A stretch of 64,000 nt of DNA, taken from contig CP019154.1 in assembly GCA_002844335.1 (NCBI GenBank), forward strand, positions 1,240,001 to 1,304,000, in the 5' to 3' direction. The position numbers and the translations under genes were made by a program. The DNA is from Haloarcula taiwanensis (GTDB taxonomy: Archaea; Halobacteriota; Halobacteria; Halobacteriales; Haloarculaceae). How positions within the stretch are numbered: position 1 is the stretch's first letter; every line of letters begins with the position of its first letter. Of the stretch, positions 1 to 8,010 are shown one piece after another. The notes beneath the pieces were generated by a model that was not told the DNA's origin, ran no database searches, and saw only the letters and a list, made by a program, of their open reading frames with translations.

Positions 1-2
1 AG

Positions 3-833
3 CCGATCGACGAGTCCTCGATCCTGTTCGTCGACGACGACCACTACACGAGCGACACCGTCTGTCTGGTGACCGGCGGCGGGTCGGGCATCGGGCGGGC
101 GACGGCGCTGGCGATGGCCGCCAACGGGGTGACCGCCGTCGCGACGGACATCGACGCGGACGGCCTCGGCGAAGTCGCGGACACAGCGGCGGCCCTCGAC
201 CTCGATGGGACCGTCGAGACAGTGACCGGCGACCTCGCGAATGATGCGGACATCGAGGCCATCGTCGAGACTGCGGCTTCTCACGGCACGGTTCGCTACC
301 TCGCCAATATCGCCGGCCTCCAGCATATCGACGCCATCGAGGACTTCCCGATGGAGAAGTACGACCAGATGCACGACGTGATGTTGCGCGCCCCGCTCGC
401 GCTGTCGAAACGCGTCATCCCTCACATCCGCCGGACCGACGACGGCGTCGGTGCCATCGGGAACATGGCGTCTGTTCACGGACACTACGTGACCTCGGAT
501 AAGGTGGCCTACAACGTCTCGAAGTTCGGCCTGCGGGGGCTGACACAGTCAATCGCCGCCGAGGGCGGTGACGGGCTCCGCGGGTTCTCTATCAGCACCG
601 GCTACGTCAAGACGCCGCTGGTCGTCGACCAGATCCCCGACACTGCCGAGCAACGAGGAATCAGCGTCGACGAGGTCATCGACGACGTGATGCTGGGACA
701 GGCCCGGGTCAAGGAGATGATGGACCCCATCGACGTGGCGAACCTCTTCGTGTTTGGCTTCTCGGCCCACGCCGACCATCTCAACGGCGGGGACCTGCTG
801 TTCGACGGCGGCATGACAAAGACGTACGAGTGA
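3..833 (+). CDS. SDR family oxidoreductase, 3-hydroxybutyrate dehydrogenase-like (5' partial)
   Basis: Classical short-chain dehydrogenase expected to oxidise or reduce a hydroxyl/keto substrate with NAD(P). The Rossmann glycine motif TGGGSGIG is encoded at about 72-95, followed by an NIAG segment and the catalytic Y-x-x-x-K (YNVSK). The frame is open to position 3 with no ATG, and the GTG at 69 would cut into the first beta strand (VCLVTG), so the true start most likely lies left of the window. It precedes an acyl-CoA synthetase on the same strand by 139 bp, which fits a role in 3-hydroxybutyrate or related short-chain acid use. The substrate is inferred only from family resemblance and context. 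Confidence 0.8.
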   Translation, partial: PIDESSILFVDDDHYTSDTVCLVTGGGSGIGRATALAMAANGVTAVATDIDADGLGEVADTAAALDLDGTVETVTGDLANDADIEAIVETAASHGTVRYLANIAGLQHIDAIEDFPMEKYDQMHDVMLRAPLALSKRVIPHIRRTDDGVGAIGNMASVHGHYVTSDKVAYNVSKFGLRGLTQSIAAEGGDGLRGFSISTGYVKTPLVVDQIPDTAEQRGISVDEVIDDVMLGQARVKEMMDPIDVANLFVFGFSAHADHLNGGDLLFDGGMTKTYE

Positions 834-933
834 GACAATGACGTGAGTAGCTGACCGGCCCCTGTGTCACACGGGCGGTGCGGAACCGGACTACCCGACC
901 GGCCCAGTAACGCGTGCCGGGCGGCGGTACCAG

Positions 934-939
934 TTTATA
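934..939 (+). promoter_or_regulatory. TATA-like box of the acyl-CoA synthetase gene
   Basis: TTTATA stands 34 bp before the ATG at 973 in an otherwise GC-rich gap. The spacing fits an archaeal core promoter giving a very short 5' leader. This suggests the synthetase has its own promoter and is not only read from the upstream SDR gene. Confidence 0.5.
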
Positions 940-972
940 CCAGACGACCAAACACTACGGAATACTGACGCA

Positions 973-2994
973 ATGAGCGAACAAAACCACGTCGACTCCA
1001 TCGTCCACGAACCGAGCCACGCGTTCGTCGAATCGACGAACGTCTGGAAATTCATGCAGGCGTACGACATCGACAACTACGACGAACTCATCGAGCGAAC
1101 GACCACAGACCTACCCGAGGAACCCGACTCGGGCGTCGAGTGGTTCTGGGACCTGCTCCCGGAGTACCTCGACATCGAGTTCTTCGAAGACTACGATCAG
1201 GTCCGGGACAATAGTGCGGGGCCACAGTTCACCGACTGGTACACCGGCGGGACAATCAACGCCGCCCACAACGTCTTGGACCGCCACGCAGCGCGGGACA
1301 GCCCGACCCGAAACACAGTCGCGCTCATCTGGGAGGGCGAACCCGGCGACGTGCGGGAAGTCACGTACCACGAACTGAATCGGCAGGCCAGTAAAGTAGC
1401 GAACTACCTGGAGTCCGTCGGCGTCGGCACCGGCGACACCGTCGGCCTGTATATGCCGATGGTTCCCGAAGTCGCGTCGATACTGTACGGCTGTCTCAAG
1501 GTCGGCGCAATCGCCGTCCCCATCTTCTCCGGGTTCGGCGTCGACGCGACGGCGACCCGTATCGCCGACGCCGAGTGTTCCGTCCTGTTCACCGGCGACG
1601 GCTTCTACCGCCGCGGTTCCGGTGTCCACCTCAAGGGCAGCGCGGACGAGGCCATCAAGCAGGCCGGCGAAGAACTGGGGACGACGCCGGTCGAACACAC
1701 TGTCGTCTACGACCGCCTCGGCGTCGCGGACGACCCCGACGAGACGATCCGCTGGACCCGCCGCGATGAGTGGTGGGACGAGGCTATCGAGACCGCCGAC
1801 GACGAGTACGCGGCCACAGAGCTTCCGAGCAATCAGGAGTCGATGCTGCTGTACTCCTCTGGAACGACCGGCAAGCCGAAGGGTATCGTCCACACGCACG
1901 CCGGCGCGCTCATGCAGGCGGCCAAAGAGATATACTTCGGCTTCGACCACAAGCCCAGCGACCGCTTCTTCTGGGTGAGCGACATCGGCTGGATGATGGG
2001 GCCATGGACGCTGCTGGGGAACCACGCCTTCGGCGGGACTGTCTTCATGTACGAGGGCGCGCCGGACCACCCGGAACCGGACCGCTTCTGGGAGATGATC
2101 GACCGGCACGACATCACCACCTTCGGTGTCTCGCCGACCGCGATTCGGGCGCTCCGCAAGAAGGGCGACGAGTGGCTGGACGGGCACGACCTCTCAAGCT
2201 TGCGGCTGTTGGGGTCGACCGGCGAACCTTGGGACCCCGAGAGCTGGCAGTGGTTCTACGAGAACGTGGGCAACGAGGACTGTCCAATCATCAATATCTC
2301 CGGCGGGACCGAGATCATGGGGTGTTTCCTGATGCCGATGCCGATTCAGTCGCTCAAGCCCTGCACGCTGGGCGGTCCGGGGCTGGGGATGAACATCGAC
2401 ATTGTCGACTCCGCCGGCGAATCCATCGCTGACACGCACGAGCGCGGCTATCTGGTCGCTCGGGACTCCTGTCCGTCGATGACGAGGTCGCTGTGGAGCG
2501 GCGACGAACGCTACCTGAACGAGTACTGGTCGACGTGGGACGACGTCTGGGACCACGGTGACTGGGCACAGAAGGACGAGGACGGCCTCTGGTTCCTCCA
2601 CGGCCGGGCCGACGACGTGCTCAACGTCGCTGGACGGAAGGTCGGACCGGCGGAAGTCGAAGGCGCGGCGATGGAACACGACGCCGTTAATCAGGCTGCC
2701 GCCGTCGGTGCCCCGGACGACACCACCGGCACTGCCGTCGTTCTCTACACCGTGCTCGAGCCCGGCTACGAACCCTCGGCCGACCTCCGCGACGATATTC
2801 GCGCCGCCGTCGGCGAGGAACTCGGTAAGCCGTTCCGGCCCCGCGAGGTACTGTTTGTCGACGAGTTCCCCAAGACGCAGAGCGGGAAAATAATCCGCCG
2901 AGCAATTGCTGGCGTCTACCGCGGGGAGGACCTGGGTGATATGTCCAGCATCGAGAACCCAGAGGCGCTTGACGAGGTCCGCGACGCGTCGTAA
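973..2994 (+). CDS. AMP-forming acyl-CoA synthetase (acetyl-CoA synthetase family)
   Basis: 673-residue cytoplasmic ligase that activates a carboxylic acid through an acyl-adenylate and transfers it to CoA. It has the ACS-type N-terminal segment (about 1-110), the P-loop-like signature YSSGTTGKPKG at residues 294-304, an NISGGTE-type adenylate motif, the hinge region and the C-terminal catalytic lysine in KTQSGKIIRR (about 634-643). Length matches acetyl-, propionyl- and acetoacetyl-CoA synthetases. The neighbouring SDR, resembling 3-hydroxybutyrate dehydrogenase, leaves room for acetoacetate as substrate, but sequence alone does not settle this. It ends exactly where the convergent MFS gene ends. 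Confidence 0.88.
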   Translation: MSEQNHVDSIVHEPSHAFVESTNVWKFMQAYDIDNYDELIERTTTDLPEEPDSGVEWFWDLLPEYLDIEFFEDYDQVRDNSAGPQFTDWYTGGTINAAHNVLDRHAARDSPTRNTVALIWEGEPGDVREVTYHELNRQASKVANYLESVGVGTGDTVGLYMPMVPEVASILYGCLKVGAIAVPIFSGFGVDATATRIADAECSVLFTGDGFYRRGSGVHLKGSADEAIKQAGEELGTTPVEHTVVYDRLGVADDPDETIRWTRRDEWWDEAIETADDEYAATELPSNQESMLLYSSGTTGKPKGIVHTHAGALMQAAKEIYFGFDHKPSDRFFWVSDIGWMMGPWTLLGNHAFGGTVFMYEGAPDHPEPDRFWEMIDRHDITTFGVSPTAIRALRKKGDEWLDGHDLSSLRLLGSTGEPWDPESWQWFYENVGNEDCPIINISGGTEIMGCFLMPMPIQSLKPCTLGGPGLGMNIDIVDSAGESIADTHERGYLVARDSCPSMTRSLWSGDERYLNEYWSTWDDVWDHGDWAQKDEDGLWFLHGRADDVLNVAGRKVGPAEVEGAAMEHDAVNQAAAVGAPDDTTGTAVVLYTVLEPGYEPSADLRDDIRAAVGEELGKPFRPREVLFVDEFPKTQSGKIIRRAIAGVYRGEDLGDMSSIENPEALDEVRDAS

Positions 2995-4185
2995 TCAGCC
3001 CCTGACGGCATCCTCGGTCGGCTGCTCCAGCCGTAGCAGTCCGGGCAGTGCGAGCACCGCGAGGACGACTTCCGTCCCGCCGGCGACGAGGAACGCGGCG
3101 GGGTAGCCGAAAGCGCCAGCGACGGTGCCACCGACGAGGATGCCAGCGAGGAAGCCAACGCTACCGAAAATGTTGAACCCGGCCATAGCGGTGCCGCGCT
3201 CCGTTTCGCTGGCGAGGTCCGACACGAGCGCCATCGTCGCCGGGGCCATCAGCGCGCCGATAACGCCGGTCAGTACCATCCCTGCGCCGGCGATGGTGAC
3301 CGTCGGCGCTTGCCCGACGCCGACAACAGTGAGTCCGTACAGCACCGACCCGACAACAATCGGACCGGTTCGGCCGATGCGGTCAGAGAGGATGCCGAAG
3401 GGATACTGCAAGAGGGCGAACGGGGCGAAAAAAAGCGCCAGCATGACGCCGGTTTCGCCGGGTCCAAGCTCGAACGTCTCTCTGAAATACAGGGTGCCGA
3501 CGAGCGCGAAAAAGCCCGCGGTGAGGCGGTCAATGAACCCGAAGGCGTACGGCACGCCGAGCGTCGGCCGCTGTTTGAGCCCGGACACGGTCGCAGAAAG
3601 GCCCGACCGCCCGTCCGACGGTGCGCGGTCGGTGACAAGCAAGGCAGCCACTGCGACGACGAGTGACAGCGTGCTCGCCACGTACAGCGGAAGCGTCGTC
3701 TGAATTTCGTACAGTTGGCCGCCGAGTGGCGCTCCGAGCGCTGTGCCACTGCCGATCGCAATGCCTGCCGCACCCATATTCTTGCCGTGGCCGCCGCCGA
3801 GGTCCATCAGCATCGTCATCGCCAGGGAGAACGCGGCGATTGTCGCTCCACCCTGCAGCACCCGCAAGACCAGCACGCCGACAAATGGAAGCGAGACTGC
3901 CTCGGGAAGCCACGCGATGAGGGCGTACAGCACTGCGCCCGCGCCCGCCCCGCCGGCGATGTATGGCGTTCGCCGTCCGGTGGCGTCGCTGAGCACGCCC
4001 CACACGCCAGCGAAAACGACGAAAGCCCCGAACTCAGCGGCGAGGAACCACATGCTCGCATTCAGGTCCGTGGTCGCACCCAGCCTCCGGACGAGTCTGT
4101 CGACACCCGGATACAGCAGGACCTGCGCCAGCAACACGGCAAAGATAACGCCCGCGAGAACGCCCCGGTCTGTGCGGTCGGTCAC
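2995..4185 (-). CDS. Major facilitator superfamily transporter
   Basis: Twelve-helix membrane permease of about 396 residues. MFS motif A appears twice, as GVLSDATGRRTP after helix 2 and GILSDRIGRTGP after helix 8, the duplicated 6+6 arrangement. I place the start at GTG 4185 (MTDRTDRG...). A TTG at 4191 is possible, and the in-frame sequence up to 4281 is rich in unlikely residues and spans a T-rich element that looks like a promoter. The substrate is unknown; proteins of this type are usually annotated as drug or sugar efflux. Its stop abuts the stop of the convergent acyl-CoA synthetase. Confidence 0.82.
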   Translation of the reverse strand: MTDRTDRGVLAGVIFAVLLAQVLLYPGVDRLVRRLGATTDLNASMWFLAAEFGAFVVFAGVWGVLSDATGRRTPYIAGGAGAGAVLYALIAWLPEAVSLPFVGVLVLRVLQGGATIAAFSLAMTMLMDLGGGHGKNMGAAGIAIGSGTALGAPLGGQLYEIQTTLPLYVASTLSLVVAVAALLVTDRAPSDGRSGLSATVSGLKQRPTLGVPYAFGFIDRLTAGFFALVGTLYFRETFELGPGETGVMLALFFAPFALLQYPFGILSDRIGRTGPIVVGSVLYGLTVVGVGQAPTVTIAGAGMVLTGVIGALMAPATMALVSDLASETERGTAMAGFNIFGSVGFLAGILVGGTVAGAFGYPAAFLVAGGTEVVLAVLALPGLLRLEQPTEDAVRG

Positions 4186-4306
4186 AGACAACGGATACAG
4201 CGAGCCGAGAAAAATAGATGTCGGACCCGAGTATGGGACTCTCCTCGTGGAACTCGATAACCACCGACGACAGAACAGCACGTCCGGTTACTCGTCCCAA
4301 TCCGCG

Positions 4307-4420
4307 TTACTCGGCACTGTGGGGCGGAACGAAACCGCAGTTCGAACAGCCGTTGTGCTTCGTCGTCTGGTAGCTCAATTCCGCCCCGCAGTTCGGACAG
4401 TTGTACTGGTCTGAACTCAT
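4307..4420 (-). CDS. 37-residue CPxCG-type zinc-ribbon microprotein
   Basis: ATG at 4420, stop TAA at 4307. The peptide carries CPNC and CSNC knuckles separated by about 16 residues, enough for one zinc ribbon. It belongs with the CPxCG-related zinc-finger microproteins known to be abundant in haloarchaea, several of which affect growth or motility in Haloferax. A TATA-like GGTTTAG element (about 4446-4456) lies roughly 30 bp upstream. It stands alone between the MFS gene and a 470-bp gap. Whether it binds protein or nucleic acid is unknown. Confidence 0.72.
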   Translation of the reverse strand: MSSDQYNCPNCGAELSYQTTKHNGCSNCGFVPPHSAE

Positions 4421-4893
4421 TCGCTTACCTGTAGTGTTCGACAGTACCTAAACCTTTTCTCGACAATTGTACATAGCTCATCTTACGCATGATTTCAGGG
4501 AGTAGACGCCCTCAAATCCGAGGCGGCCTGCTGGTATGGCGGATATTCACACTGTTCAATTACAGTGAACAAGTCACAACATAGAATCGCTGGTCGACAT
4601 GTATGGCTGTTCCTCTGTAGAAACTGGAAGAAACGCACACTCTGTTGGAGTGAACTGCGCAGTTCCACATGTCCTGAGACCGGGACAGGCGCGGACGACA
4701 TCGACTCGCGTCGAAGTACTATCACGCCACCATTCAGTGCCGGCTGTCGGCTCCGAGTTCAACAACCACCTTACCGATTGATACGTCACCTCGTGGGGGT
4801 GTGGGGACAGATGTGAACGACTCATCGAGGGCAGTGACATAGGTGTTCCTATCAAAAAAAGAACGACGCAGAAACGGCGAGGCTTGCGCCCGT
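4421..4893. other. Gene-free stretch of about 470 bp
   Basis: AT-richer than its surroundings. Reading frames here are short, lack recognisable protein features and differ in codon use from neighbouring genes, so I call none. It contains the inverted repeat TGTTCA-7 nt-TGAACA at 4553-4571 and, at the right end, a poly-T terminator for the gene on its right. It could be a remnant of a lost gene, but nothing recognisable remains. Confidence 0.5.
4854..4860 (-). terminator. Poly-T terminator of the PAPS-reductase-like gene
   Basis: A run of seven T on the minus strand begins 34 nt after the stop codon at 4894. Oligo-T runs are the usual intrinsic stop signal of archaeal RNA polymerase, and no other T7 run is seen nearby. 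Confidence 0.6.
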
Positions 4894-5871
4894 TTACATG
4901 TAGCCGAGGTCGCGCAGGCGCTCCATCAGGTCTTCCTTGTCCTGGGCGCGGCCGGCGCGCTCGGTCGTGTTCGCCATGTCCTGCAGCCAGGCAGGCTCTT
5001 CCGCGGACTTGTCGGTGCTGACCTCGCTCCCGAGCGAACGGAATCCAGCGAAGTACTTCGGCGAGACCGGTACGTCTTCCTTCTCGATGCCCTCGGGCAG
5101 GTCGTCTTGGCCCTGCGGGACGTAGCCGTCGTCCGGGTACCCCTCGACTGTGTCTGGGACGACGAAGTTCCAGAAGGCTTCCCACACGTCAGCCTCCGCG
5201 AACTGGAGAATCGACTGGATGCGGTCGTGCGGCGGGTAGATGTCCGGGTCGTGACGCGGCGAGAAGAACGTCTCGTCGGCGCGAGACTCCTGCTCGTCCC
5301 AGCGGATGCCCGACAGGATGCCGTCGACGTCGTGTTCCTCGATAGTGTCGTTGAGCGCCACCGTCTTCAGGAGGTGGTTGCCGACGTAGGTGTCGAGCAG
5401 GAACGGGAACGTGTCCTCCTCGTATTCGAGGATGTTCCGGATGTGGTGCTGGTTGTGCTCGGAGAGTTCGTCGACAGGGATGTCGTCACCCGGTTCGAGA
5501 CCGTTCTCGTCGACGTAGTTGCCCACGTCCTCGTTGCGCGCCCAGATGACGTCGAGGTCCCACTCGTCGGCCCAGTGCTCGACGAAGTCGATGAGCTCGT
5601 CGAAGTGCTGGTAGTGGTCGATGAAGACGACCGGTGGGACTTCGAGGTCGAACCGCTCGGCGACTTCCTTGACGAAGTACAGCGTCAGCGTCGAGTCCTT
5701 GCCGCCGGTCCACATCACGACAGGGTTCTTGTACTCTTCGAGGCCAGTCTTCGTAACCTCGATAGCCTTCTCGATCTTGTGGTTGACAGTCGGGTACTCT
5801 TCGGGGTCTTCGCCTTCCCCGTCAGTGTAATCAACGTCCAGATAGTCCGGGAACTCTGCTGATTCGGACAT
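4894..5871 (-). CDS. Phosphoadenosine phosphosulfate reductase / CysD-like PP-loop protein
   Basis: 325-residue member of the adenine-nucleotide alpha-hydrolase family. The PP-loop WTGGKDST lies at residues 54-61. The rest resembles archaeal PAPS-reductase/sulfate adenylyltransferase subunit 2 proteins, with RWDEQESR and HDRIQ..F segments. I start at ATG 5871 (MSESAEFP); an in-frame TTG at 5901 would sit inside an AT-rich promoter-like element. Unlike cysD it has no cysN partner nearby, so it may act in sulfur transfer or assimilation rather than ATP sulfurylation. It stands as a single gene with its own terminator. Confidence 0.78.
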   Translation of the reverse strand: MSESAEFPDYLDVDYTDGEGEDPEEYPTVNHKIEKAIEVTKTGLEEYKNPVVMWTGGKDSTLTLYFVKEVAERFDLEVPPVVFIDHYQHFDELIDFVEHWADEWDLDVIWARNEDVGNYVDENGLEPGDDIPVDELSEHNQHHIRNILEYEEDTFPFLLDTYVGNHLLKTVALNDTIEEHDVDGILSGIRWDEQESRADETFFSPRHDPDIYPPHDRIQSILQFAEADVWEAFWNFVVPDTVEGYPDDGYVPQGQDDLPEGIEKEDVPVSPKYFAGFRSLGSEVSTDKSAEEPAWLQDMANTTERAGRAQDKEDLMERLRDLGYM

Positions 5872-6004
5872 AGTGTAATGAGATATAATTACGAATGCCA
5901 AGTACTTTTTGGATGACCGACAGGTGTGTGAGACAGTGGCAAATGGCTGACGGTCGCGTGCACACGGTCACTCAGTTTTTTGCGGCCCGCGCAAAAGACG
6001 TGAT

Positions 6005-6622
6005 ATGGACGACCGCCCAAGCCTCCCGGCCCGTCTCTTCCACCGCTGGCTGTTACGCTACGTCCCCGCCGCCGCGCTGATACTGTTTGCCAGCGCGCTG
6101 GTCGGGTACGGACTCGGCAGCCAGGTCCCCACCGAATGGCTTCAGACCCCCGGAACGGCCGGCGAAAACCCCTTTATGCCGGCTGAGTTAACGACCCTCT
6201 CGCTGACGGTCAACAACCTCGGTGCGTTGCTCGTGATGTTGCTCGGCGCGATTTCGCTCGGTTCGATGACGGTCCTCTCACTCGTCTTGAACGGATTGCT
6301 CATCGGGGTCGTCGTCGGTATCGCACTCAAGCAGGTTTCGCCTGTCGTCGTCGCCGCACTCATCGTCCCACACGGCCTTATCGAGATTCCCGCACTGCTC
6401 ATCGTCGCCGCCGTCGGACTCCGGTTCGGCTGGCGCACGATTCAGTACATTCGCGGCCGGACGAACGAACTGGCCACTCGACAGGATATCCGGGAGGCCG
6501 GATGGCTGCTTGCGACGGCCGCCGTGTTCATCGTGATTGCGGCCTACATCGAAGCGAATCTCACCATCGAAATCGCGTCGCGATTTACCGACGCTGACCT
6601 CTCAGGCATTGCGCCGGCATAG
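6005..6622 (+). CDS. Stage II sporulation protein M-like membrane protein (DUF95)
   Basis: 205 residues with about five hydrophobic helices: near residues 18-38, 60-78, 80-104, 110-135 and 160-180. The PHGLIEIPALLIVAA segment is the hallmark of SpoIIM/DUF95 proteins, which are widespread in archaea that do not sporulate. ATG 6005 follows an AT-rich stretch and is the only start that preserves the cytoplasmic basic N-terminus. It diverges from the PP-loop gene on its left. In archaea its function is unknown; membrane remodelling or transport is a guess from the family. Confidence 0.8.
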   Translation: MDDRPSLPARLFHRWLLRYVPAAALILFASALVGYGLGSQVPTEWLQTPGTAGENPFMPAELTTLSLTVNNLGALLVMLLGAISLGSMTVLSLVLNGLLIGVVVGIALKQVSPVVVAALIVPHGLIEIPALLIVAAVGLRFGWRTIQYIRGRTNELATRQDIREAGWLLATAAVFIVIAAYIEANLTIEIASRFTDADLSGIAPA

Positions 6623-6696
6623 CGGCATAGACCGCCCGGTAACGGTGTTGAGCTGCAGCTCGGCAAAACTGAATCCGTGACCGGGACGGGGCCGCG

Positions 6697-7299
6697 TTAC
6701 GAGATAAACTCGTTGTCGCGCCAGTTGACGCCCTCTTCTTCCTCGCCGTCGCGGGGTTCCTCTGCAACGTTGATTGCAGCGGGCCGCTCTTCCCCATCGA
6801 CGATGCGGACAGCTTCGAGTTCCTCGTCGACCGCCGCAATTGCCGTCAGCGTTCCCTTCTCTGCGACTTTCGCGACGTCACACAGGACTTCGAACATCGC
6901 GTACTGGAGTGCAGTGTTCTGGAGCACGGTCTCGCGGTCGCCTTTGAAACAGGCGTACTCGACGAGTTCAGACTCGATCTCTTCCTCCTCCTCTTCGAGT
7001 GCGCCCCACTGGGGGCCACCTCCGGAGCTTCCAGTACTCGCGGCTCCGGGCGGCCCCATTTCGTCGGGGTCCTCCTCGTACACCCGATTCTCCGTGACGC
7101 TCGCCTTGAGTTGGGCCGTCGGAGTGTACTTGCTCATAGAGTCGTCTTTGGCGACGGCGCTGACGATGAGCGTATTGTTTCGACGGGTGATATCGATGTC
7201 AGCGATTTCAGGTGGAAGATCCGGATCCTCGAAGAAATCGTATGCGTCTTCCAGTGGCAGTTCAAGTGTCGAGTGAAGTCTGTATACGCGGCTGGTCAT
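6697..7299 (-). CDS. Conserved haloarchaeal protein of unknown function
   Basis: 200 residues starting at ATG 7299 (MTSRVYRLH); a 54-nt in-frame extension upstream reads unlike protein. There are two conserved-looking parts. Residues 1-70 hold an alternating beta/alpha segment ending in SVTENRVYEE, and residues 125-175 form a second block with a CFKGDRET motif and a mostly alpha C-terminus. A low-complexity Gly/Glu linker separates them. No catalytic motif, signal peptide or membrane helix is visible. I recall close relatives in most haloarchaea (possibly DUF7110, unverified). A TATA-like CATATAAG at about 7373-7382 suggests a leader of about 50 nt. Confidence 0.7.
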   Translation of the reverse strand: MTSRVYRLHSTLELPLEDAYDFFEDPDLPPEIADIDITRRNNTLIVSAVAKDDSMSKYTPTAQLKASVTENRVYEEDPDEMGPPGAASTGSSGGGPQWGALEEEEEEIESELVEYACFKGDRETVLQNTALQYAMFEVLCDVAKVAEKGTLTAIAAVDEELEAVRIVDGEERPAAINVAEEPRDGEEEEGVNWRDNEFIS

Positions 7300-7459
7300 G
7301 GTTGGGGAAGCGTGTATCAGTCGTCGAAGGCCGTCCGCTGACGCTGTAGTCACTACACCATAGGGGCCACTTGCTTATATGACCTGTCCTTCATTCGCGG
7401 TTGCACCGCTCTATATCAGGCAATCTATCAGGCGTATGTTAAAGGTATTTACAGACCTT

Positions 7460-7498
7460 CTAGTAGGCCATATGCTAGTAGTATCCAGTGCCTACTAG
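7460..7498. repeat. CTAGTAG repeats with inverted copy across a stop codon
   Basis: CTAGTAGG occurs at 7460-7467, CTAGTAG again at 7475-7481, and the inverted copy CCTACTAG at 7491-7498. The inverted copy contains the TAG stop of the ferredoxin gene. The arms could pair as an 8-bp stem with a 23-nt loop in the ferredoxin mRNA 3' end, or serve as a protein-binding site. There is no T-run, so a classic terminator is unlikely. Confidence 0.5.
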
Positions 7499-7827
7499 TC
7501 GTCCGCTGGTGTGGGGTCGCCGTCTTCCGGGGTCACATCCCCTTCAATACTGGGCGGGTACTTCCCGCGGTCGAGTTTCAGGTCCGACTGCGGTCGTGCC
7601 ATGCAGGTCAGTGCGTAGTTCTCCCGTTCCCGGTCGGTCAGTCCACGGGCGGCAGGCTGGGTAACCGACCCCTCGACAATTTCCGCCGAACAAGCCAGGC
7701 ACATCCCCACGCGGCAGGAGTACTCCTGTGCGATACCCTCCTCGATACACCGCGAGAGAATCGTCTCCTTCTCGGAGACAGTAATCTCCTCGCCAGTCCC
7801 CACAAATGTCACCGTATGCTCGGTCAT
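7495..7827 (-). CDS. Plant-type 2Fe-2S ferredoxin
   Basis: 110-residue electron carrier. The cluster ligands form the pattern C-x4-C-x2-C ... C at residues 38, 43, 46 and 75 (SCRVGMCLAC and LTCMARP). The start at ATG 7827 (MTEHTVTF) is chosen because beta strand 1 begins there. It lacks the long acidic N-terminal insertion of the main haloarchaeal ferredoxin, so it is probably a specialised second ferredoxin. It diverges from a geranylgeranyl reductase gene, which uses reduced ferredoxin in some archaea; that makes a functional pairing attractive but unproven. Confidence 0.88.
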   Translation of the reverse strand: MTEHTVTFVGTGEEITVSEKETILSRCIEEGIAQEYSCRVGMCLACSAEIVEGSVTQPAARGLTDRERENYALTCMARPQSDLKLDRGKYPPSIEGDVTPEDGDPTPADD

Positions 7828-7973
7828 GATCGGCCATTTGATACCCCCCAGCAAAACTCTTTATCACCGCTGCCCCGGAGTGAAACGGACTGTTACCGTC
7901 GACGCCACACCAAACACCCGCAACGGACCGCTCATTGCGAAGAATGGTTCCAGTCGTCCGCTGAAACCCGTAG

Positions 7974-7984
7974 CGGAATAATTT
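7974..7984 (+). promoter_or_regulatory. TATA-like box of the geranylgeranyl reductase gene
   Basis: GGAATAATTTT centred near 7979 lies 32 bp before the ATG at 8011, giving a predicted transcript that starts within about 5 nt of the start codon. Confidence 0.45.
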
Positions 7985-8010
7985 TCTCTCTCCGGGCAGG
8001 ACGAGAGTGC

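Noticed and set aside
1111-2187. Long minus-strand frame opposite the acyl-CoA synthetase gene
   Set aside because: High-GC genomes give long antisense frames; the plus strand contains all family motifs and the minus translation has none.
4495-4816. Overlapping 76- and 83-codon frames in the 4.4-4.9 kb gap
   Set aside because: Low-quality residues (Cys/Arg/Ser mix), no promoter spacing, and no recognised motif on either strand.
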